Below, one piece after another: positions 15,555-22,959 of a stretch of DNA of 35,346 nucleotides. The notes below the pieces were generated by a model. That model had not been told where the DNA came from. It saw only the letters and a program-made list of their open reading frames with translations, and made no database searches. Source of the stretch: Phycisphaerae bacterium (lineage in GTDB: Bacteria > Planctomycetota > Phycisphaerae > Phycisphaerales > SM1A02); NCBI GenBank assembly GCA_002702575.1, contig PAAJ01000023.1:1-35346 (forward strand), read 5' to 3'. A program made the translations under genes and the position numbers. Numbering within the stretch: the stretch's first letter is position 1; each line of letters begins with the position of its first letter.

Positions 15555-18191
15555 CTACCGGTCCATCATCTTTCGCAGCGCCTCGAGCCTTCTGACATGC
15601 TTGGGCTCATCCGGCTCGAGCGATGCCAAGGCTTCCATGTGTCGCATGGCCGACTCCATCGCACCCGCTTCGATTGAAGCTGCCGCGGCTTCCTCCCGAA
15701 GCTGTGGATCGTACGGACTGATTCCGACAGATCGTTCCATGACACGCGCACCCTCTTCGTACCGTTCCGCCAGTCGAAGCGCCCGTGACAGTCGCCTGGC
15801 GACCATCGGATCGTATTCCTCCTGGTCGACGAGAACCGTCAACGCATCGACCGCCTCGTCCGGCTGATCAAGGGCTTCGAACGTCCTGGCAATCACGACA
15901 TGACCCAGTGGATCCGATGGACGCTGCACGATGTATCGTCGCGCGAGATCAACGATCTCCAGACCACTCAGATCCGCACCCTCGAGCATGCGCGACAGGG
16001 CGGCTTCAAGCACATCGGGATGCTCGGGATGTGCTTCCAGCAACATTTCCAATTGTGAATCGTCATCGATCCGGACCGGTCCGCTCATCGTCTGAGCAAC
16101 AGGCGGCCGGTCCTGTCGGCGGTCAGGTCGACCGATCGAGTCTTCCAGGCTGCGGAGGTAGTAGGCATACTCCGCGGATCGTCGTTCACGCACAGCGATC
16201 TCCGCATCCGCCCCGGCAAGCAGACTGGCGAGGCTCGGTTCTGGTGACAAGCCCCAGGAGTGGACCTGATCATGCGCCCATTGAAGGAATTGATCTCGAA
16301 AGGCCTCGACCTCCAGATCCGTAACACCTCTCAGCGCCGATGGAAATCCCTGCCCGGTCCGAATGCCGTCCATGAGTCGCTTGACGGAATCCTTTCCCCA
16401 CCCTTCGATGAGAAACTCGAGCATCCAGTTGCTCTGTGCATAGGCCAGTGATCGATCCTGTGGACGTCTTGGCCTTGCAAATGCCCAGGTCAATTCGTCC
16501 ATCTCGAGCAGCGTGCCCGCCTGAAGTTCCTCGGCCAGCATGCGACAGGTATCCCAATTGCGAGGACCCGGCTCCATCCAGACAGCCGCCCCCTCCGTCA
16601 ACCAGAGCGGAACACGGTAATCGGTCTGTGCAAGATTGACCGTATGGGCGAACTCGTGCCGGAGCACCCGCTCCCAGTCATAGATCGCCATGTTCTTGCT
16701 TGGAACACCTTTTCGAGGGGCTTCCATCGCGATGCAGGGTCCGGTGCAGGCGGCCACCGTATGGATGTCGGGCATGCCGATGATCCGGATGGCGAAGCGT
16801 TCGTGATCGGGGTAGAGCTCGATGACCGTCTTTCGATCGGGTTCGGCTCCGAATGCCTCAACCGTATCGACGTAGACGGATTCCAGACGTGGCAACATCT
16901 CTCGTACAAGAAGTTCATCAATCCCCGCCTTGTACCGGACGATGAAATGAGGTGTTTCGACCGTCTCGTAGCTGGCAAGTTCCTCGAGCACTTCGAGTGA
17001 ATTCTTCGCACGTCGGTTGTAATCATCCAGTTCACGCGCACGCCGAAGCGACTCCATGGCATCTTCCATGCGAGCGTCCTGCCATTGCAACAGCCCAAGA
17101 TCGATCCAGGGCGCGGGCCAGGACGGCCGGATCTCGATGGCGCGTCGCAGCCATCGATCCGAATCGGCGTAGTGGCGTTGAAACGAGAGGACGGAACCTG
17201 TTCCATACGCGGCCGCCGGGCTTCCCGGGTAGCGGACTTCAAAGCGATTCATCATCGACTCGAGGTCAGGATCATCCAGAACCGCCATGGCCGAAAGCTC
17301 AAGCACCATCGCTTCCTTCCAGTGAGGCAGTTGCAGCCGCACCTTGCGGGCACGTTCCAGCGCTGCGTGGGGATCCTTCTGCATGAGGAGCGCCTCACCG
17401 TCCAGAATGTCAGCCATCGGATGATCCGGCGAGAGATCCCGCAACGATTCCGCAATCGCACTGGCCGCATCGAAATCGAAACGCATCAGGGCAAGACGAC
17501 CCAGAAGCAGCCACGCTTCACCATGCCTTGGATTCAATGCCAGGACTTCGAGGACCGCTTCATGGGCATCCCTCGGGTTGTACTTCTCCTTGAGCAGGAG
17601 GGCCTCCTGAAACTTGGACGTCCAGTCCAGTGGCGCGGTATCCCGAACAGAGGCATAGGCCTGCATGAGGGTTCGATAGGCACCCGCCTGCGCACGATCG
17701 AGACTCGCCAAGCGCTGAACCGCCGTGACGGCATCCGTCCTGGAGGCGGCGATCGTCCCCGGCTTCATGGATTCCCATGCACGACGCGCTTCTTCCGACC
17801 GACCAAGATCAATGAGAAGATCTCCACGCAGCAGATGACGGCGTGGTTCCTCGGATGCATCCAGTCGTTCAAGCGCGGCTTCCAGATCACCACGCGCAGC
17901 CAACCAGCGACCCGCCAGCAAGGGCGACACGTCCTCGGTCAGAAGCGTCTCATCCCGGTAATCACCGATGACCAGAGCCGCTTCCAGGCGATGGTCGTCG
18001 GTGACGAGATCCTGTTCATCCCACAATCCATGCGTTCTGTAGTAGTTGGATCGCTCCTCGGGTGCGTACCAGTCGACGTCGAGCATGGCCCGAAGGGACG
18101 CGGCGGGAACACCGGGGTCAGCTGATGCGTTCGGGGCAATCAGGCCCGTACAGCACAGCAGAAGTGAACACGATGCTCGACAGCCCCACAT
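15555..18191 (-). CDS. TPR protein with MA-like metallopeptidase domain, exported
   Basis: An 878-residue exported protein. From the ATG at 18189-18191 there is a signal-like start (ASCSLLLCCTGLIAPNASA). Tetratricopeptide-like helix pairs cover about 90-410 (for example NPRHGEAWLLLGRLALMRFDFDAA). A gluzincin domain follows, with HEFAH at 512-516 and the third ligand E533 in LTEGAAVWME, as in the peptidase MA-like group. TPR-like repeats resume after about 690. The start ATG overlaps the stop of the upstream lipoprotein gene (TGATG), a classic sign of translational coupling; starting further upstream would run into that gene. The active-site residues are intact, so real proteolysis is possible, but the substrate is unknown. 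The TPRs suggest that it works in an envelope complex, perhaps with the lipoprotein. Confidence 0.82.
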   Translation of the reverse strand: MWGCRASCSLLLCCTGLIAPNASADPGVPAASLRAMLDVDWYAPEERSNYYRTHGLWDEQDLVTDDHRLEAALVIGDYRDETLLTEDVSPLLAGRWLAARGDLEAALERLDASEEPRRHLLRGDLLIDLGRSEEARRAWESMKPGTIAASRTDAVTAVQRLASLDRAQAGAYRTLMQAYASVRDTAPLDWTSKFQEALLLKEKYNPRDAHEAVLEVLALNPRHGEAWLLLGRLALMRFDFDAASAIAESLRDLSPDHPMADILDGEALLMQKDPHAALERARKVRLQLPHWKEAMVLELSAMAVLDDPDLESMMNRFEVRYPGSPAAAYGTGSVLSFQRHYADSDRWLRRAIEIRPSWPAPWIDLGLLQWQDARMEDAMESLRRARELDDYNRRAKNSLEVLEELASYETVETPHFIVRYKAGIDELLVREMLPRLESVYVDTVEAFGAEPDRKTVIELYPDHERFAIRIIGMPDIHTVAACTGPCIAMEAPRKGVPSKNMAIYDWERVLRHEFAHTVNLAQTDYRVPLWLTEGAAVWMEPGPRNWDTCRMLAEELQAGTLLEMDELTWAFARPRRPQDRSLAYAQSNWMLEFLIEGWGKDSVKRLMDGIRTGQGFPSALRGVTDLEVEAFRDQFLQWAHDQVHSWGLSPEPSLASLLAGADAEIAVRERRSAEYAYYLRSLEDSIGRPDRRQDRPPVAQTMSGPVRIDDDSQLEMLLEAHPEHPDVLEAALSRMLEGADLSGLEIVDLARRYIVQRPSDPLGHVVIARTFEALDQPDEAVDALTVLVDQEEYDPMVARRLSRALRLAERYEEGARVMERSVGISPYDPQLREEAAAASIEAGAMESAMRHMEALASLEPDEPKHVRRLEALRKMMDR

Positions 18192-19183
18192 CACTCTTCG
18201 CTGCCTACCTGCGCAAGGGGTTCGACATGGATGGTCCAACCCTCGGGGAGCGGATCCGGCACGCCTTCCAGAAGTTTCTGCTGCATCTCCGGTGTGAGGG
18301 CTTCATTGATCTTGACATCCCTCATCAGAACCAGCTTGCGATCTCCATTCACGGACTGCTCCGCCATTCCCTCGGGCACCAGAGTCCTGTCGTTGAAGAC
18401 CACATCGATTGATTCGATCTCACCCCTCTGACTGTTGCCATCACGTGGTTCGAAGCGGAGACCGAAGACCGGTTCAGAACGCTTGGCGATGTCCCTCATC
18501 CAATCGTGTTCGGTCATGTCGCACCGCTTGATCTTGTAGAGACGAAGCAGTTCATCGCGAGTCCTGTAGGCCAGCATCGGCACCGGGCCAGCCGCCGCAA
18601 CGACTTCGCCTTCAGGTGCCAGCTGTCTTCGAATGATGGTCTTGCGCTGATAGTCGAACTCGGTCAACCAGGTTCCGTCAAAGATGTATTCGCGTTTTCG
18701 TTGACGACGCACATTGTTCACCACGAGCTGATCGAAGAGAACCGCCATTCGTTCCGGCGTATCCTCGGTTGCCGTCTCATAGACCAAGGTGCCGCTTCGG
18801 ATCTCTCGACGACCAAGCAACGCCTCGTCTTTCCGGTATGTCAATGACCCGGTGAGCGTCCGGAGATCCTTTCGCCGCGACTCGATGCGCCTCAGCAGAT
18901 GATCCACTTCAGGACCGGCATGATGAACATGGTCGGATCCCGGCGCACCCGGTGCTTCAGGCGCCCTCGGCGCCTGAGGTGGGCTGGGCGCTTCGGGAGC
19001 TTCCGGTGCGTCGGGCGCATCTGGTGCATCCGGCGCCTCCGGTGCATCAGGCGCTTCTGGCGCCTCGGGTGCCTCGGGTGCCGAAGGCGGCTTCGGTGCG
19101 GATGGCGGATCCGGCTGCATGCCGATCGTGCAGGAGGCCAGCAGGACGGCGAACGCCAGACTCAGGAGGGGGGTGGACATCAT
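18191..19183 (-). CDS. LolA-like lipoprotein with Pro/Ala-rich linker
   Basis: A 330-residue predicted lipoprotein. The signal sequence MMSTPLLSLAFAVLLASC ends in a good lipobox (LASC, lipidated Cys18). Residues 24-82 are a flexible EAP/DAP repeat linker. The folded part (about 90-330) starts with VDHLLRRIESRRKDLRTLTGSLTYRK and contains GTLVYETATEDTPERMAVLFDQL and IFDGTWLTEFDYQRKTI. This order resembles LolA/outer-membrane lipoprotein-sorting-type folds common in planctomycetes. The assignment is fold-level and moderate. It lies 36 bp after ispF and overlaps the TPR/peptidase gene by one base (TGATG), so the three probably form one transcript and the two envelope proteins are likely made in fixed ratio. 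Confidence 0.72.
   Translation of the reverse strand: MMSTPLLSLAFAVLLASCTIGMQPDPPSAPKPPSAPEAPEAPEAPDAPEAPDAPDAPDAPEAPEAPSPPQAPRAPEAPGAPGSDHVHHAGPEVDHLLRRIESRRKDLRTLTGSLTYRKDEALLGRREIRSGTLVYETATEDTPERMAVLFDQLVVNNVRRQRKREYIFDGTWLTEFDYQRKTIIRRQLAPEGEVVAAAGPVPMLAYRTRDELLRLYKIKRCDMTEHDWMRDIAKRSEPVFGLRFEPRDGNSQRGEIESIDVVFNDRTLVPEGMAEQSVNGDRKLVLMRDVKINEALTPEMQQKLLEGVPDPLPEGWTIHVEPLAQVGSEE
18938..19114 (-). repeat. Tandem EAP/DAP-coding repeat in the lipoprotein gene
   Basis: About 59 codons encode repeating Glu/Asp-Ala-Pro triplets. At the DNA level they form imperfect 9-base units rich in GGCGC and GGTGC. Such tracts change length by slippage, so linker length may vary between strains. Confidence 0.8.
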
Positions 19184-19219
19184 GAAACAAGTATTCCCCT
19201 GAAATGGATGGAAGTCGAC

Positions 19220-19717
19220 TCAGTCTGGGGTCGACATCAGAAGTGCGACGACATGAACCTCAATGGCCCGGCCTTCACCAACCGCATCCACCTTCTCATG
19301 GGTCTTGCCCTTGATATTGATGCAGGCCTCATCACAATCAAGCAGTGAGGCGAGGTGGGCCTTCATGGCTTCGGCGACCGGTGCGATCTTGGGCAATTCG
19401 CAGATGATCGTCGCATCGAGGTTCCCAATCGAGAAGCCCCGGGCCATCATCCGGCGGACAGCTTCCTTCAGGAACACGCTCGAATCCATGCTCTCGTTTG
19501 CGGGATCGGTATCGGGAAAGAGGCGGCCGATATCGGGTTCACCGAGCGCCCCCAGAATGGCGTCGGTCACGGCATGCAGCAGAGCATCCCCATCGGAATG
19601 GCCGACGGGGCCCTTGGAGTGGTCCAACTGGATCCCTCCAAGCACGAAAGGTCGACCATTCCCGTCGGGAGGCCGTGCTTCGAGCCGATGAAGATCGTAA
19701 CCATGCCCAATCCGCAT
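19220..19717 (-). CDS. ispF: 2-C-methyl-D-erythritol 2,4-cyclodiphosphate synthase
   Basis: IspF makes the cyclic diphosphate of the non-mevalonate (MEP) isoprenoid pathway in the cytoplasm. The 165-residue protein has the full signature. MRIGHGYDLHRL supplies the metal ligands D8 and H10, and GHSDGDALLHAVTDAILGA supplies H48. PDIGRLFPDTDP forms the substrate loop, and EKVDAVGEGRAIEVHVVALL closes the molecule. Usual length is about 160 residues. It is the first gene of a minus-strand unit with the lipoprotein and TPR/peptidase genes. IspD, often fused or adjacent, is not here. The start at 19715-19717 matches the family. Isoprenoids would feed the menaquinone pathway suggested by the futalosine gene further on. 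Confidence 0.97.
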   Translation of the reverse strand: MRIGHGYDLHRLEARPPDGNGRPFVLGGIQLDHSKGPVGHSDGDALLHAVTDAILGALGEPDIGRLFPDTDPANESMDSSVFLKEAVRRMMARGFSIGNLDATIICELPKIAPVAEAMKAHLASLLDCDEACINIKGKTHEKVDAVGEGRAIEVHVVALLMSTPD

Positions 19718-19774
19718 GGCGCTCAGTGTATCGACCCCTCACCGGGGACACGGCCCCAATCGGGTCGACACGGC

Positions 19775-19780
19775 TATGAT
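19775..19780 (+). promoter_or_regulatory. Possible -10 box of the small lipoprotein gene
   Basis: TATGAT matches the -10 consensus at five of six positions and would start transcription about 25 bp before the proposed GTG start. No clear -35 box is seen. Confidence 0.3.
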
Positions 19781-19811
19781 GACCACCAGTTCACATGAAT
19801 GGAGATTCGTG

Positions 19812-20339
19812 GTGATTCGATCCCAGACCACCAAGCCAGTCATTTACATGCTTTTCGCGGCCCTTCTGCTGGCCATGGGTGCTACGGGTTGCCATTACAC
19901 CCCAGGTGGAGGTCTCTTCGCCGGCAGCGGTGGCCCCTTCACCTACGATTCCACTGAGGAATATCCCAAGACATTCGTGATCGTGGATACGGCCACCGGT
20001 GAGAATATCTTCGAGATGCATATCCCCCCTGGCAAGTCCCTGGTCGTGCAATTCGACAAGGGTCACGGCGACGACCCCAAGTCCACGCCAGACCTCATGA
20101 AGTACGGCGTCTTCCCGATGAGCGACACCAGCGGCCTGTTGTCGTCATCGGTCACGGTGCCCGGCCCCTATTCCAGGCGAATCGACATCTTCCTCACAGA
20201 GGGTGAAACCTACACGCCACCGGATGAAAACCGGCCGATTCGAACGGATGCCAAAGAGGATCGCCCTGCCGGCTGGACCGACGAGGGCGGACCGCGTGAC
20301 GAGGTCCGATCGGACCCCATGCGACTCTACGACCCCTGA
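19812..20339 (+). CDS. Small exported protein, probable lipoprotein, unknown function
   Basis: A 175-residue protein with a hydrophobic signal (YMLFAALLLAMGATGC) that ends in a usable though imperfect lipobox (ATGC), giving a lipidated cysteine followed by HYTPGGGLFAGSGGPF. The mature part (about 150 residues) has TFVIVDTATGENIFEMHIPPGKSLVVQFDKG and PGPYSRRIDIFLTEGETYTPP, which suggests a compact beta-rich domain. The C-terminus is charged. I recognise no family. The frame is open far upstream, but GGAG at 19801-19804 sits 7 bases before the GTG at 19812 (a second GTG is at 19809), and a -10-like TATGAT precedes it. It is divergent from ispF and about 106 bp before the mutase gene. Confidence 0.65.
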   Translation: MIRSQTTKPVIYMLFAALLLAMGATGCHYTPGGGLFAGSGGPFTYDSTEEYPKTFVIVDTATGENIFEMHIPPGKSLVVQFDKGHGDDPKSTPDLMKYGVFPMSDTSGLLSSSVTVPGPYSRRIDIFLTEGETYTPPDENRPIRTDAKEDRPAGWTDEGGPRDEVRSDPMRLYDP

Positions 20340-20445
20340 GTCACCGTCTGACCCAACAAGGGTGTTTGAACGCCTGTTTCAGTTGATTGGCCTGCTAACA
20401 TGAAGGTTGGTAAGCACCTCATCAGCTTGAGATGGACTCAATCAC

Positions 20446-22107
20446 ATGACATCCATACCGAATCAGACAGAACCCAGGACCGAACCAGCTGTTGATCCGG
20501 CAACCGTGACCCTTTCGGGATACGTGTTGCCAGGGCACTACGGACCCGATCAGGTCCGTACGACTGATCCGAACAACCCCGGGCAACCCGATGCCCGCAT
20601 CGGAGAACCCGGGCAGTTTCCCTACACACGAGGCGTGCATCCGGGGATGTATCGCACCAGGCTCTGGACCATGCGGCAGTTTGCAGGGTTCGGTTCCGCT
20701 GATGACACGAATGCCCGCTTCAAGTACCTGCTTGAGAATGCCAAGGGCACCAACACCGGTCTTTCCACGGCCTTCGATCTGCCCACCCTCATGGGACGCG
20801 ACAGTGATGATCCCTTGAGCATGGGCGAAGTCGGCCGATGTGGCGTGGCCATCGACACGATCGAGGACATGCATCGCCTCTATGCGGATATTCCCGTCGA
20901 CAAGGTCACCGTCAGCCAGACGATCAACGGTCCTGCCTGCGTGATCTGGGCGATGTACATCGCCATGGCACAGCAGCGAGACATTGATCCGGCCACACTC
21001 GGCGGCACCCTTCAGAACGACATTCTCAAGGAATTCCACTCCCAGAACGAGTTCATCTATCCACCAGAAGCCTCCGTGAAGCTCGTCGTGGACACGATCG
21101 AACATGCCATGAACCATCTGCCACGCTGGAACAGCGTGTCGATCAGTGGATATCACATTCGGGAAGCAGGCTCGACGGCGACCCAGGAACTGGCCTTCAC
21201 GCTTCGCGATGGCATGGAATATGTCCACGCCGCGATTGAACGTGGCCTCCCGGTCGATGACTTCGCTCCACGGCTCTCCTTCTTCTTCAACTCGCACAAC
21301 GAGTTCTTCGAGGAGATCTGCAAGCTGCGTGCAGCGCGACGCATCTGGTCAACCGCCATGCGTGAGCGATACGGCGCGAAGAATGATCGCTCGCTGCTGA
21401 TGCGAACCCATGTCCAGACGGCAGGCTGTTCACTCACAGAACAGCAACCCTTGAACAACATCGTCCGGGTCGCCTACCAGGCCATGGCTGGCGCCCTGGG
21501 TGGCTGTCAGAGTCTGCATACCGATTCCATGGATGAGACACTCGGGCTGCCGACCGAACAGGCCGTTCGAGTCGCCCTTCGAACACAGCAGATCCTCGCC
21601 TATGAAACCGGCGTGACCCGAACGGTTGATCCGCTCGCAGGTTCCTGGTTCGTCGAAGGTCTCACGGATGAAATGGAATCCGGCGCCAACGACATCATCC
21701 ACGAGATCGATGACATGGGCGGCGTGGTCGAAGGCATCCACAAGGGCTACTTCCGGCGATCGATCGCTGAAGCCAGTTATCGCTTCGGTCAGGAGATGGA
21801 AGCCGGTGACCGGCTGATCGTCGGTGTGAATGCCTTTACCGAAGGCAACCAGGAACAACAGGTCGAGATTCTCCAGATCAATCACGAAGTCGAGACGAAT
21901 CAGTGCGATCGTCTTGCAACCTTCAAGAAGAATCGTGATGACGACGCCGTGAAGACATCACTGGATGCGATCCGCAAAGCGGCACGTGATGATGCGAACG
22001 TCATGCCTGCCTTGATCGAAGGCGCGCTTGCCAACTGCACGTTGGGTGAGATGGTTCAGGCGATGGCGGACATCTACGGTCGCTATACCGGTGGGCCGGA
22101 GTGGTGA
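20446..22107 (+). CDS. Acyl-CoA mutase large subunit (methylmalonyl-CoA mutase family, isobutyryl-CoA mutase-like pocket)
   Basis: A 553-residue TIM-barrel mutase domain, used in adenosylcobalamin-dependent carbon-skeleton rearrangement. Family motifs are clear: FPYTRGVHPGMYRTRLWTM, AFDLPTLMGRDSDDP, QNDILKEF (from Q190), SISGYHIREAG with catalytic H237 (His244 of Propionibacterium methylmalonyl-CoA mutase), and TQSLHT-like CQSLHTDSMDETLGLP. It stops where the barrel domain ends and has no DxHxxG cobalamin-binding domain, so a separate small subunit is required and is not in this window. Two residues that set specificity, Tyr89 and Arg207 in methylmalonyl-CoA mutase, are Phe79 (RQFAGF) and Gln200 (HSQNEF) here, as in isobutyryl-CoA mutase. 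Automatic annotation will probably call it methylmalonyl-CoA mutase. The ATG has a weak ribosome-binding site. Confidence 0.9.
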   Translation: MTSIPNQTEPRTEPAVDPATVTLSGYVLPGHYGPDQVRTTDPNNPGQPDARIGEPGQFPYTRGVHPGMYRTRLWTMRQFAGFGSADDTNARFKYLLENAKGTNTGLSTAFDLPTLMGRDSDDPLSMGEVGRCGVAIDTIEDMHRLYADIPVDKVTVSQTINGPACVIWAMYIAMAQQRDIDPATLGGTLQNDILKEFHSQNEFIYPPEASVKLVVDTIEHAMNHLPRWNSVSISGYHIREAGSTATQELAFTLRDGMEYVHAAIERGLPVDDFAPRLSFFFNSHNEFFEEICKLRAARRIWSTAMRERYGAKNDRSLLMRTHVQTAGCSLTEQQPLNNIVRVAYQAMAGALGGCQSLHTDSMDETLGLPTEQAVRVALRTQQILAYETGVTRTVDPLAGSWFVEGLTDEMESGANDIIHEIDDMGGVVEGIHKGYFRRSIAEASYRFGQEMEAGDRLIVGVNAFTEGNQEQQVEILQINHEVETNQCDRLATFKKNRDDDAVKTSLDAIRKAARDDANVMPALIEGALANCTLGEMVQAMADIYGRYTGGPEW

Positions 22108-22184
22108 TCGCCCCTGACGACCGCGCCCCCGCCTTTCGCCTCGAATATCTTTGAAATCAACCAGACCACGTCGGTACGCTTACT

Positions 22185-22940
22185 TCAGAAACGAATGGTC
22201 ATTCGGAGGCCGGTCGAATCGAACTCCGGTCTGGCCGGAAGTTCGTGATGTTTGCCACGGGCGATCCGGTCGGCGGACCAGCAGCAGGCCAGCGCGTCCA
22301 TCAAGTCATCCACCTTGATCGTTGTCCCTTCGATCATCGCGATGCAGGACTCGACTGCTTCTGGTCCGAAGACCTCATGCAGACAGTCCATTCTTTGAGC
22401 ACGACCCCCGACCGTCCGCTTGCTCTCATCAATGGCCTCGCCGTTGATCTCCATGAAGATGAGTTCCGGATGAACCTCGAACATCCGCTCTCTCAGTTGG
22501 CTGGAGTTCTGCAGCAGGTCATCCACTTCCCTGATACGAGGCAGAATGTTCATCGTCTGACGACTCACCTTGCGATCGCTGATGCTCATGGTGACCAATG
22601 AGGCCTCACGATGCGCCTTGGCGATGTCTTTCTCTTCGATATCGAGCAACGGTCGGACCGGTGAAGAGAACACCGATGAAGAACGGGGGAAACCGAGAAA
22701 CCGTCTGGCTTCCTTGTCGCATTGCCGGATGCCTGGCTCCATTCCAGTCGTCTTGTCAGGAAGACCAATCGGTATATCGATGGCGATCACGGCATCTGGA
22801 TACTCCTCCAGCAGACTGCCGAGCGCATTGGTGAATCGAATGTCGAGGTCGTCAGGACCCGACTGGATGCAACTGCACCAACCACCTGGACAGGCATCAA
22901 TGCCGATCAAAGTACATTTCAACTCATCGGACATGATCAA
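22185..22940 (-). CDS. DUF429 family protein (predicted RNase H-like)
   Basis: A 251-residue cytoplasmic protein of the DUF429 group, predicted from family knowledge to have an RNase H-like fold. Characteristic pieces are GIDACPGGW (14-22) near the start, AIDIPIGLPD, RQCDKEARRFLGFPRSSSVFSSPVR, HPELIFMEING, and the end motif VDDLMDALACCWSADRIARG. The acidic residues of the fold (D15 in GIDAC, D74-type in AIDIPIGL, E in HPELIF, D in VDDLMDA) are kept, which fits a metal-dependent nuclease, but no activity is proven for the family. The start could be M1 or M3. The gene lies 20 bp upstream of the sulfotransferase-like stop on the same strand with no evident functional link. Confidence 0.85.
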   Translation of the reverse strand: MIMSDELKCTLIGIDACPGGWCSCIQSGPDDLDIRFTNALGSLLEEYPDAVIAIDIPIGLPDKTTGMEPGIRQCDKEARRFLGFPRSSSVFSSPVRPLLDIEEKDIAKAHREASLVTMSISDRKVSRQTMNILPRIREVDDLLQNSSQLRERMFEVHPELIFMEINGEAIDESKRTVGGRAQRMDCLHEVFGPEAVESCIAMIEGTTIKVDDLMDALACCWSADRIARGKHHELPARPEFDSTGLRMTIRF

Positions 22941-22959
22941 TTGGAATCAAGCTGATGGT

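Noticed and set aside
17085-18125. 346-codon plus-strand frame across the TPR/peptidase gene
   Set aside because: Antisense of a gene with signal peptide, TPRs and intact HEFAH motif; the frame has no domain.
20396-20401. TAACAT as -10 box for the mutase gene
   Set aside because: Matches only part of the consensus and has no -35 box at a usable distance.
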